From: an uncultured Mollicutes bacterium
Lineage (GTDB): Bacteria > Bacillota_I > Bacilli_A > RFN20 > CAG-288
Reading direction: 5' to 3'
NCBI GenBank assembly: GCA_900539865.1
Contig: UQDS01000005.1
Location: 61,336 to 125,335 of the forward strand
DNA: 64,000 nt
Position 1 is the stretch's first letter; every line of letters starts with the position of its first letter. Positions 1 through 7,760 of the stretch are shown here, piece after piece. The notes under the pieces are model-generated. The model searched no databases and had not been told where the DNA came from. It saw only the letters and a program-made list of their open reading frames with translations. The translations under genes and the position numbers were made by a program.

Positions 1-155
1 AATTTATGCAAAACTTAAATCTTGCAAAAAATATTTTTGCAATAACTTTTTCATATGACGTGGGCCAACAAATTAGGAAAAAAGAGTCATGTTGAGCAAA
101 TGAGACTATAATAAATGTAACGACACCAATCTGCCGCTAAAAGAAGGAAAAATAA

Positions 156-1757
156 ATGAAAATTAAAAAAATTTGTCTTTTATCTATTGGTGCATCATTT
201 CTCTTAACTTTTGCTGGAAATTTTAATGTAGGATTTTTGAACTCTTCTCAGACGAATGATAAACTTCAAGGAACTGAAAAAGCTGCTAATAAGAATTTAT
301 ACTACGAAGATGAAACAAAAAAAGATGATGATTTTGATTACCAATTAGGTGTCCCTGACGATGTGTATATTTCAAATCCTGGCGATGAATTTGAAAGTAA
401 AGACATCTTTGAAAGCGTTAATGCAGAATATAAGACAATAGACGAAAATGGAACTATAAGTGTCGTTAATTATAACCCATCACCAATTCAAACATTAGAC
501 ACGGATCCAAATGAAGATAATGACTCGTTCGATAAAGCATCTGCTGTTTATCTAGTTGGTCAAGACGAAGGTCACTATGGAAATTGGGTTCAGTGGGGAG
601 CAACCATAAACAAAAAAACAAGCGGATGGTGGCTCTGGGAAAAGAAATATGTGGATAAAGACTTCTACTCTTTTGACGTTACTGTTTCTGGCACATTAAA
701 TGTTAAACTTTTGAACATTCCTTCTGGATGTGACTATGATATGCGCTTGTATAAACATACGAACTCTAAAGATAACACTCTATCAAGCCTTAACTTTGAT
801 AACTACTTAACAATATCACAAAAAAGTGGCAACTCTGATGAGGAAATAAATTATTCGGTAACTCCCGGAACTTACTATATTGCAGTGTACTCATATCAAG
901 ATAAAACATGGAGTGATGAATCATATTTAATTCAATTCCAGCAAACTGAAACTAATACATCTAGCGCCACCAAAAATTATAATATTACTACGGGTAGAAA
1001 TAATGGCGATTTAGGTGCTATTTGGAGATCTGGATATAATCCTGTCGGAATTGAGCCGACTTCATTAAGTGTTGATAATGCAAAATATCGTTTTGATTGT
1101 TACAAAAATTATCCATACATAACGCATCTATATGATAAGTACAATGGCCAAGATAAAGATATAGAGTATGCTAGAATTTATATTTGGGATGTTAATGTTA
1201 GAGCAGCCATATATGCTGTTGCTCAAGAGTTACTAAATCAAATCGACGCAAAACTTAATGACAAATTAGACGAAACTAATAAAGTAAATATGTCAATAAA
1301 CGGCGTATCTATTGTTGTTAGCTTTGGCTCAATAGCGTTAAGTATTACAAATTTGGCTAATATCGCTGTTAGCATTACTGGCCCATTAGGATTAGCTGTT
1401 AGTATTACATCAACAGTGATTGCCGTTGTTGGACAATTCTTCAGTGCTTATTTTAATTCTGCTTATACATCAAAATTAAGAGATTTTAGAGATTTCTTAA
1501 TTAATTTAAAAGCCGCAATGGAAGTAAGTAGATATAGCACAAATAAAGAAGTTGTTATGATGCGATTCAGATATCGTTTTGGAAGTGAGTTTGATTGGGG
1601 AACCAAATATTATATAGACTTTCATCCGGTCTATAGGATTACCGATACAAATCTTTATAATTCAAATTATATCACTTATATTTCGGACGAATCTCCTATT
1701 AATGGGACAGTGTACGGGTTTAAAAACGCTTCTCAAATCAGCTCATATTTGAGGTAA
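156..1757 (+). CDS. Secreted PPC-like protein with hydrophobic C-terminal segment
   Basis: Encodes 533 aa. The first ~30 residues (MKIKK, then a hydrophobic core) form a Sec signal peptide without a lipobox, so the product is probably exported. Residues ~115-265 start with DTDPNEDNDSFDKA and continue through DKDFYSF and GTYYIAVYSY; this resembles the bacterial pre-peptidase C-terminal (PPC) beta-sandwich fold. Residues ~370-430 are a long Gly/Ala/Ser/Ile/Val-rich stretch (VSFGSIALSITNLANIAVSI onward) that could be one or two membrane-inserting helices. No peptidase domain is visible, which is odd because PPC domains usually accompany one. RBS GAAGGAAA precedes the ATG. A small membrane protein follows only 4 bases downstream, so the two are probably co-transcribed and may work together, for example as a surface or toxin-like pair. 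The PPC reading is by pattern; function is unknown. Confidence 0.6.
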   Translation: MKIKKICLLSIGASFLLTFAGNFNVGFLNSSQTNDKLQGTEKAANKNLYYEDETKKDDDFDYQLGVPDDVYISNPGDEFESKDIFESVNAEYKTIDENGTISVVNYNPSPIQTLDTDPNEDNDSFDKASAVYLVGQDEGHYGNWVQWGATINKKTSGWWLWEKKYVDKDFYSFDVTVSGTLNVKLLNIPSGCDYDMRLYKHTNSKDNTLSSLNFDNYLTISQKSGNSDEEINYSVTPGTYYIAVYSYQDKTWSDESYLIQFQQTETNTSSATKNYNITTGRNNGDLGAIWRSGYNPVGIEPTSLSVDNAKYRFDCYKNYPYITHLYDKYNGQDKDIEYARIYIWDVNVRAAIYAVAQELLNQIDAKLNDKLDETNKVNMSINGVSIVVSFGSIALSITNLANIAVSITGPLGLAVSITSTVIAVVGQFFSAYFNSAYTSKLRDFRDFLINLKAAMEVSRYSTNKEVVMMRFRYRFGSEFDWGTKYYIDFHPVYRITDTNLYNSNYITYISDESPINGTVYGFKNASQISSYLR

Positions 1758-1761
1758 CTTT

Positions 1762-2181
1762 ATGAAATTCCACAATGTTTATGGTTTTGGTGCGATAGTA
1801 TCTTTATCGTGCATATTATGTTATGGAGCATTAGCATTTCTTATCCTTTCCATTCTTGGGTTTGGGTATGGAATGTGGATATGGGCACCAATTTCTTTAG
1901 TAATTAGCTTATTTTTCATTTCAATATTTTTCTATATTCTCATCAAAATTAGCAATGCCTTTAAACCTTTTAAGGTAAAAGATGGTGAAATTGTTGAAAT
2001 TAAGTTAACTAAAATAAATTTAAAGGGTTGGATGTTCACATACAATGTCACTTTTGAAGGTATCCACGAAGACAAAAATATTAAAGGCTTACTTCTTGCT
2101 TCATGGACAAATGCTAAATTGGACTCAAATCAAATTGTTAAAGCTTATAAGATTAATGATAAATATTTAATGATTAAGTAG
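1762..2181 (+). CDS. Small two-helix membrane protein
   Basis: 139 aa with two hydrophobic segments in the first ~70 residues (around GAIVSLSCILCYGALAF and PISLVISLFFISIFFYIL), then a soluble ~70-residue beta-rich tail. It begins 4 bases after the stop of the PPC-like gene and is followed at once by a terminator, so it is the last gene of that two-gene unit. The layout of two helices plus a small cytoplasmic or extracellular domain resembles DUF3592-type or immunity-like membrane proteins, but I do not recognise the family. A role in anchoring or protecting against the upstream secreted protein is a guess from position only. Confidence 0.6.
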   Translation: MKFHNVYGFGAIVSLSCILCYGALAFLILSILGFGYGMWIWAPISLVISLFFISIFFYILIKISNAFKPFKVKDGEIVEIKLTKINLKGWMFTYNVTFEGIHEDKNIKGLLLASWTNAKLDSNQIVKAYKINDKYLMIK

Positions 2182-2202
2182 AATTAATAGAATGATATAC
2201 TT

Positions 2203-2229
2203 GAGGATCTTTAAGGTCCTCTTTTCTTT
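2203..2229 (+). terminator. Rho-independent terminator
   Basis: Stem GAGGATCTT / AAGGTCCTC (one G.U pair) with a short loop, followed by TTTTCTTTT. Ends the two-gene unit that starts at 156. Confidence 0.7.
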
Positions 2230-2280
2230 TACCTTACCACCCCAGTATTGCTTTAAAAATAAGGCTGGGTACCGCACAAG

Positions 2281-2526
2281 GGAGCTCTCGAAAAATACGG
2301 GCCAAATACAGTTAGATCAACGTTTCAAACTTATGTAGCTAGTCTTAAAGAGTCAGGGAAATTTGATAAAAATGCACAACTTGAAGCGCTTAATAAAGCT
2401 AAAACATGTATCTTATCTAATTTATCTGGTGGTTTAAAAAAATTTATTACATCTACACACGGTAATTTAGATACATATATTGAAACTCAAATTGCATCTA
2501 AAATTGATGAATTAAAGAACCAATAA
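2281..2526 (+). pseudogene. C-terminal remnant of a phage-holin-like protein
   Basis: An open frame with no start codon reads GALEKYGPNTVRSTFQTYVA, then continues to a TAA at 2524-2526 (about 81 residues). The helical, Lys/Glu/Ala-rich sequence (SLKESGKFDKNAQLEALNKA, later ETQIASKIDELKNQ) resembles the C-terminal part of LLH-type phage holins, which end in a long amphipathic helix. No N-terminal membrane segment or RBS remains upstream. I read it as a decayed prophage or island fragment; the family call is by pattern only. Confidence 0.4.
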
Positions 2527-2709
2527 TTATAATGAGCCCACGAAAGTCTAGCGATAGATTAGTAGTGGTCTTTTTTCATGTTCATAAAAATTTTTTATTG
2601 AATAGTAATAAATAGTTTCTTTAAAAAATATTTTTAGATAAAAATCAATTTTTTTACATATTTATATATGAGGGAGCTTTTCTTCTCATCTAGTAATGGA
2701 GGTAAAAAA

Positions 2710-3107
2710 ATGAAACTAGAAATTAATCTTGAAGACACTATGGAACTTATAAAATAAAGAAGAGAATCTATGAGGGTGTTGTTACAATTGAAGATGTAGA
2801 ATTTGTAAAAGAGAAAATTAAAACAGATGACTCAGCATTTATAAAATATATTCTTGGTATTGTTCTTTCTGCCTACCGAGATTTTGAAGAATGATTACAA
2901 ATAATATCTGGCAAGAAAACTGCAAAGGGAATGGTAAAAGAAGTATTTGCTGTAAAACTGGGTAGGATAACTAAAAGTGATATTATGGAGATGAGCTCTA
3001 ATCTTAGCCGTTCTGCCGTTGAGAAGGCATTGAGAGAACTTGTAGCAGCAAAACATATTGTTAAATATGGTAGAGGTCTTGCAACATTTTATACTGCGCA
3101 TCAATAG
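2710..3107 (+). pseudogene. Decayed Fic-family protein, C-terminal part
   Basis: A good RBS and ATG at 2710 start a 15-residue peptide that stops at 2755-2757. In a shifted frame, the sequence then reads KKRIYEGVVTIEDVEFVKEK, followed by SAFIKYILGIVLSAYRDFEE, a TGA at 2892-2894, and in the same frame LQIISGKKTAKGMVKEVFAV to a TAG at 3105-3107. The YILGIVLSAYRDFEE segment plus a winged-helix tail (SRSAVEKALRELVAAKHIVK, GRGLATFYT) matches the C-terminal region of Fic/DOC-family AMP-transferases. At least one frameshift and one in-frame stop show that it is broken. The catalytic HPFxxGNGR motif is absent, so only the end of the gene survives. Confidence 0.5.
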
Positions 3108-3368
3108 TGTTAAACGAAATCTTGTAATGGTATTGAAACGTTCTGTATTTAATTGTGCAAATTAGAGCTTATAAGGCTAAAATGTAAAATTTATCATTGA
3201 AATACATTCACGACGTTAAGCTGGTCGATTTGGATAGTCCTAAAAATTAGTAAAAAACGGTGTGATATTTTTGAAATACAAATAGGGTGACATAGTTTAT
3301 TGCAAAGGCGACTAGATGGATGTTGAACACTTTTCTATCGGTTAGGATTTGAGGTGCTTTTTCGACTG

Positions 3369-3902
3369 TTATTCGTTGTCAACTACTTTCATTTTAGAGA
3401 GTTTAAAAAGCAAAGAACCTAAAGTGTATTTTTGAATAGATAAATACTCTTCTTTTAAAATTGGTTTTTGGTAACTGAGGATTTCCATATTTCCGCTGAT
3501 ACCGTTTACAAATAGACCGGTAGAGGAAAAACCATTTTTCAAATAGAACTTCTTTCTTGCGATTCTTTGTTCTTTATTTTCGGCTTGCTCATCGAGACGT
3601 TCGATCAACAAGAGTATTTTTTTATCTTGATAATAATTGCATATTTCATGTAGCAAGAAACTACCGGTTCCTTTGCTTCGTAAGGCAGCATTCACTGCCA
3701 AGTAGTCGACTAAAACAAGATCTTTATAGGGAAATGCAACGGCAAATCCAAATACCTGATTGTTGTCAGAAGCGGTGAAAATTTCGGGTTTTGAAGAAGA
3801 TTTTATTAAGAAAAACGGTTTTCTTTCTGCTTTTGGAAAAGCTTCAAAGTAAATCTTTTTGACTTGTTTCCACTGTGATTTTTGTATTGGTGTAAAGACC
3901 AT
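3369..3902 (-). CDS. GNAT-family N-acetyltransferase
   Basis: 177 aa, one GNAT fold. Beta-strand 4 with the acetyl-CoA loop is seen as DLVLVDYLAVNAALRSKGTG, where RSKGTG is the (R/Q)xxGx(G/A) pyrophosphate-binding motif, followed by SFLLHEI. A later KFYLKNGF segment is the usual ARxFYEKxGF helix near the C-terminus. The substrate cannot be read from sequence; the length and N-terminus (AFPKAERKPF) resemble small-molecule or protein acetyltransferases of unknown specificity common in Firmicutes. It is a lone minus-strand gene, diverging from the lipoprotein at 4162. RBS GGAGGGAAAC lies just upstream of the start. Confidence 0.8.
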   Translation of the reverse strand: MVFTPIQKSQWKQVKKIYFEAFPKAERKPFFLIKSSSKPEIFTASDNNQVFGFAVAFPYKDLVLVDYLAVNAALRSKGTGSFLLHEICNYYQDKKILLLIERLDEQAENKEQRIARKKFYLKNGFSSTGLFVNGISGNMEILSYQKPILKEEYLSIQKYTLGSLLFKLSKMKVVDNE

Positions 3903-4076
3903 AGTTTCCCTCCTTTTTTATTGTCTTATCCTTATATTATATAACGAACTTTAATATATCTGGTAATTGCCAAGATCGAGACAAAAAAGAAGATGTCGAA
4001 GTGTCAATAAAAGAACAGCGATTATTGGATGGCGTTTTGCATTTGTTTTGTTGGTATAAAATGTGTAAGTTATCTT

Positions 4077-4105
4077 TTTACAAGAGTTATCTTTTTTGAT
4101 ACAAT
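4077..4105 (+). promoter_or_regulatory. Sigma-A type promoter for the 4162 lipoprotein
   Basis: TTTACA (4077-4082), 17-base spacer, TACAAT (4100-4105); the start site would be near 4112, giving a ~50-base leader with RBS AAAGGAG. The spacer contains one copy of a directly repeated AGTTATCTTTTT (the other copy lies just upstream), a possible regulator site. Confidence 0.55.
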
Positions 4106-4161
4106 GGCATAGTATTTTTTTATACACATATTAGAGATAGAAATATGAAAGGAGAAAACAA

Positions 4162-6057
4162 ATGAAGAAAACATTACTTCAAACGCTTTATATGTTGGGA
4201 TTGTGCTCGACATTAGTCGCTTGCGGAAATCCGGGAACCTCCAGTGTTACCCCTACAGATACCGAAAAGCCGATTGAGACAGTCAAACCTAGCGATACAG
4301 AAAAACCATCTGAAACGACTCCGGAAATCGTGGATGAGCTTCCTTCTTTAAGAGAGGTTATGACCAATATCGCCAACTTAAGAAATTACACTTATACGAT
4401 GGAAGATCAAATTTTAGATGTCACGACGACCATGTATTTTGCTGAAAACTATTATTATTATCAGCCGAGTCAAGAAAAGCATGGCGGAAAGCCGTATGGT
4501 TATGCTCAATCAAAAGAAAACCAGGTTTTCAATTATGTGATTGAAAATGAAGAAGTGGTTCCTGGAGAAGTCTGCCGCAACAAAGATGGAAAAATCATCA
4601 CAGATCTTTGGAATCAGCAAATCATCTCTTTCTATGACTTTAAATTAGATGGCTTTAGCGCTGAAAAAACAGAGGATAATAAATATCAGATTACCGATCC
4701 GAGCAACAAGCTTCTCTTTGCTCTTATGGCTGGCTATGGCGATGGTGTCACTACCCAGTATATTGACGTCACTGTCGAAGTGACCGGAGAAGAATCTTTT
4801 GTTGCTACTGTTCATTTTGCACCGGAAGGTAGCAGCGCCTATACTGGTGACGTCATCTGTACACTTCACGATATTGACAGCACCCGTTTAGATCCGATCT
4901 ATAATTATTTAGAAGCGGGATTGGGTCCGAAAGAAGAAAATCCCAGTGAAGATTTATATGCGGTGTTAAATGCGGTTAAGTCTGCGAAGAAGTACAAAGT
5001 AGAAGTCACTACGGACACGACACATTATGTCGATATCTTTAACGATGAATACTATTATTCTGATAACAAAAAGGATGCTTCTAAGTCTAAAGGCTATGTG
5101 AAATTACAGGATAAAGTTTATAACTTTAAAATGACAGGAGAAACTGTAAGCTTAGGAGAAGAGGTCAATTATATGGGATCTACCTCTCGCGATATTTGGA
5201 CCTTAAATCTCTTTAAGAATTTCTCTTTGCTCAACTTATCTAACGCAAGCTTTGAAGCTTTAGAAACGGGTGAAATCAAATTGGCAACAGACGTTTCTTC
5301 TTTGACTACTTTCTACAACATGGCTCACTCTTCTGCCTTCTTCGGTTCTGTGGATCCGAAGACAGATTATGCGCTCTTTACCAATGTCACAGAGACTGGC
5401 TTTGACTTCCTTTTCCACAAGGAAAACGAAATGGATTACAAGGTCTCTGTTTCGGAAATCGGTACAGCAAAAAATCAAAAGATTGAAGATTTTATCGCTT
5501 CCGTCGCCGATTTTGATGAAAACGATACTACCGCTTTGAAAGACAAATTAAATTTGTTAAAGACAAGCAAGAACTATACTGTGGAAGTGAAAGAAACCTT
5601 TGGTGCTTTTACTCCCAATTTAGACATTGGAAATAGTGTCATTCAGTTTACAGAGAATGAGTATTATCTCAATAATAGTGACAAGGCTGACAAATCTATC
5701 GGTTATCATATTGTCGATGGAAAGGTCACATCTTATCTCTTGAAAAACGGTCAGAAAGAAGATGTTGAAACTTTGGAACAAACAGATCTTTATGCCGTTA
5801 TTTCTTCCTTTGCTCAGTATGATGAATCTTTGTTGCAGGCAAAGAAGAACATGGACCTTACTTATAGTGTCACCAGTGTTGAGACCATCAATCAAATAGG
5901 AGAGATGGTAGGATTCCCGAAAGACACTTTAGCGAATACGGTTAAATCTTTCAAAGTCACTTTGAGCGACAATGATCTTGTCTTTGTCGGCGACGGTGGT
6001 ATGAATGGTAAAGTCACAATCACCGTTAACAAAATCGGAAGTACTGTTATTGCCTAA
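4162..6057 (+). CDS. Surface lipoprotein with three repeats
   Basis: 631 aa. A type II signal peptide ends in lipobox STLVAC with acylated Cys21; it would be anchored to the outer face of the membrane. Residues ~25-57 are a Thr/Pro/Glu/Ser linker with DTEKP and SDTEKPSE units. Three related repeats follow, beginning near residues 62 (SLREVMTNIANLRNYTYTME), 263 (DLYAVLNAVKSAKKYKVEV) and 458 (ALKDKLNLLKTSKNYTVEV). Each is a short helix, an NYTxEV strand, then a Tyr-rich EYYY patch and an SxGY strand. This is a typical substrate- or polymer-binding layout, but no known family is recognised. The repeat also occurs in the lipoprotein at 15309, pointing to a paralogous surface family. It has its own promoter and terminator. 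Confidence 0.75.
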   Translation: MKKTLLQTLYMLGLCSTLVACGNPGTSSVTPTDTEKPIETVKPSDTEKPSETTPEIVDELPSLREVMTNIANLRNYTYTMEDQILDVTTTMYFAENYYYYQPSQEKHGGKPYGYAQSKENQVFNYVIENEEVVPGEVCRNKDGKIITDLWNQQIISFYDFKLDGFSAEKTEDNKYQITDPSNKLLFALMAGYGDGVTTQYIDVTVEVTGEESFVATVHFAPEGSSAYTGDVICTLHDIDSTRLDPIYNYLEAGLGPKEENPSEDLYAVLNAVKSAKKYKVEVTTDTTHYVDIFNDEYYYSDNKKDASKSKGYVKLQDKVYNFKMTGETVSLGEEVNYMGSTSRDIWTLNLFKNFSLLNLSNASFEALETGEIKLATDVSSLTTFYNMAHSSAFFGSVDPKTDYALFTNVTETGFDFLFHKENEMDYKVSVSEIGTAKNQKIEDFIASVADFDENDTTALKDKLNLLKTSKNYTVEVKETFGAFTPNLDIGNSVIQFTENEYYLNNSDKADKSIGYHIVDGKVTSYLLKNGQKEDVETLEQTDLYAVISSFAQYDESLLQAKKNMDLTYSVTSVETINQIGEMVGFPKDTLANTVKSFKVTLSDNDLVFVGDGGMNGKVTITVNKIGSTVIA

Positions 6058-6063
6058 GATATG

Positions 6064-6095
6064 AAAAAGTGTGTGGAATTTCCACACACTTTTTA
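6064..6095 (+). terminator. Rho-independent terminator
   Basis: Perfect stem AAAGTGTGTGGA / TCCACACACTTT with a 3-base loop and flanking A and T tracts; ends the lipoprotein gene. Confidence 0.85.
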
Positions 6096-6178
6096 TTTGC
6101 GTTTTTAATTTCTTTATAAGTTGTTTCTAGAAATAAATGCTTTTTATTTAAGAAATAATAATAAAATTAAATCTTATA

Positions 6179-6571
6179 TTACTCGTGCAATTCAATCGGG
6201 AGACCATCGGGATCTGAGAAAAATGTCATTCTCTTATTGGTGTATCCATCCCATCTGATTTCTTCACATTCAATTCCTAAATCCTTCAGTTCTTTTACTG
6301 CAGTTAGGATATCTTCTACATGAAATGCTAAGTGTCTTAGGCCACAGGCTTCTGGATGAGTGACTCGCTTTGGCGGGTTTTCTTTTGCAAAAATTTCCAG
6401 TTCAACTATGTTTTCACCTTCGCCGATTTGTAAATCTAATTTCCAATCTTTTTGTGCTTCACGATAATTTTCACGAATCACTTTAAAACCGAGTTTTTCA
6501 ACATAAAAAGATCTTGCTTTATGTATGTCTGAAACGATGATTGCAATATGATGTATACTTGTTAATTTCAT
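6179..6571 (-). CDS. VOC-fold (glyoxalase/dioxygenase superfamily) protein
   Basis: 130 aa, the full length of a two-module VOC protein. The N-terminal module begins LTSIHHIAIIVSDIHKARSF with the first metal-ligand His, then FYVEKLGFKVI. The second module has GLRHLAFHVEDILTAVKEL with another ligand His. It ends in FFSDPDGLPIELHE, where the final Glu is the usual ligand. This pattern matches the YaeR/GloA2 subgroup, annotated as a lactoylglutathione-lyase-like protein; a low-GC Gram-positive may use bacillithiol or another thiol instead of glutathione, so the substrate is uncertain. It is a single gene diverging from proC. Confidence 0.8.
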   Translation of the reverse strand: MKLTSIHHIAIIVSDIHKARSFYVEKLGFKVIRENYREAQKDWKLDLQIGEGENIVELEIFAKENPPKRVTHPEACGLRHLAFHVEDILTAVKELKDLGIECEEIRWDGYTNKRMTFFSDPDGLPIELHE

Positions 6572-6729
6572 TTTTATCCTTTCTTAATATTTATTTAACG
6601 ATAGAAAAGAGAAGTGTTTTCTTTTGTTATATCACATGTTTTGCTAATCTAAAACAGGAATGTTTCACACGTGTCTTTTATAGAATAATAAGGGTGGTAC
6701 AATAAATTTAAGAAGGAAGGAGAAAAAGC

Positions 6730-7527
6730 ATGAAAACAGTTCGCGTAGGAGTTATTGGTTTTGGTAACATGGGGAAATGTATTGTCGAGGGATTGTTACG
6801 CTAAGGCAAAATTGCCGCTAAAAATATTTTTGTTTATCGTCGAAATCAAGAAAAGTTATTTTCTGATTGCAAAGCGCTAGGAGTGAATCCGTGCAAAGAG
6901 GCAAAAGAAGTGGTGAAACAAGCGGATTTGATTGTCTTAGCAGTCAACCCCGGCCAGATGGAAACGGTTTTAAAAGAGATAGAGTCAGAAGCAAAGGGAA
7001 AGACTTTCGTTTCGATTATGGCCTCAAAAGTTCTACTTGATTTTGATCAGTATCTTTCTCATCCCAAAGACTTCCATGTTGTCATCAGCATTCCGAATAC
7101 ACCGATCAAAGTGGGAGAAGGAATCTTAATCACGTCAAAGAAACATCGTTTAAATAAACGGGAATATGAGATGTTTAAAGATACCTTTTCTAAGATTGCG
7201 CTGATTCAAGAAGTAGAGGAAGAGATGTTGAGCGTTTATGAAACAATCGCAGGTTGTTCTCCTGCTTTTGTGTTTATGATGATGCAGGCGATGAGTGATA
7301 GTGCGACCGCTTATGGTATACCAAGAGATGAAAACTATCCTTTGATTGCTAAAATGGTCTTAGGAAGTGCAAAATTGATGCTAGAGACTAGAAAACACCC
7401 TTGTGTTTTAAAAGAGGAGGTCGCATCTCCTAAAGGAACAACGATAAAAGGAATCATCGCATTGGAAAAGAAGGGATTCAACGGATCTATTCAAGATGCG
7501 TATGAAGCGATTTTTCAAAAAAAATAA
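6730..7527 (+). pseudogene. proC: Pyrroline-5-carboxylate reductase, interrupted by TAA
   Basis: From the RBS-preceded ATG the frame reads MKTVRVGVIGFGNMGKCIVE, the NAD(P)-binding GxGxMG start of ProC, then GLLR and a TAA at 6802-6804. The same frame continues GKIAAKNIFVYRRN through AVNPGQME, SIPNTPIKVGEG, GCSPAFV and ASPKGTTIKG to 7527, total ~265 codons, the normal ProC size. ProC makes the last step of proline synthesis. Besides the stop, the substrate-loop motif usually SPGGTT is SPKGTT and GSGPA is GCSPA, so it may be drifting or be a ProC-like paralogue. A restart downstream (214 aa from an ATG-less GTG-type start) would lack the nucleotide-binding fold. A single sequencing error at the TAA is the alternative explanation. 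Confidence 0.75.
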
Positions 7528-7549
7528 ATACAAAGTTTATTGCATAAAG

Positions 7550-7576
7550 GATTGCTGAGATCAGCAATCTTTTTTT
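7550..7576 (+). terminator. Rho-independent terminator
   Basis: GATTGCTG / CAGCAATC stem followed by a T7 run, just after proC. Confidence 0.8.
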
Positions 7577-7700
7577 GTTGATTTAACATTGTTGACATGT
7601 CAATTTTTTCTATTGTGTTTAACATTTCTTGAAAATAGTTATGAAAGCATAAAAAAAGATAAGAAAAAAATGGCAAATTGTAACATTTTGAGCAATTTTT

Positions 7701-7746
7701 TTGACAGCGGTCTTCTCAAATATTAAACTTATTTAAGTTTAATATT
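7701..7746 (+). promoter_or_regulatory. Promoter with overlapping 12-bp palindrome
   Basis: TTGACA (7701-7706), 17-base spacer, TAAACT (7724-7729) drives the prepilin gene. A perfect inverted repeat, AATATTAAACTT (7719-7730) and AAGTTTAATATT (7735-7746) with a 4-base centre, covers the -10 and the expected start site. This geometry fits a repressor operator; it could also fold as a 5' RNA hairpin just before the RBS. Confidence 0.6.
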
Positions 7747-7760
7747 AAAGAGGTGTGTAT

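Larger units (their letters stand above)
2182..3368. other. Gene-poor stretch with decayed accessory DNA
   Basis: Almost 1.2 kb without an intact gene. It contains the terminator at 2203, the holin-like fragment and the Fic-like fragment. From 3108 to 3368 I see nothing recognisable: no hairpin with a T tract, no tRNA and no convincing frame. The strongly AT-rich composition and relics suggest a former mobile element. Confidence 0.5.

Noticed and set aside
2895..3104. Minus-strand 69-codon open frame
   Set aside because: It runs antisense to the Fic-like remnant, has no RBS and no recognisable sequence.
6802..6804. TAA read as a sense codon in proC under an alternative genetic code
   Set aside because: Other genes in the window end in TAA, TAG and TGA, with TGG for Trp and no in-frame TAA in other essential genes.
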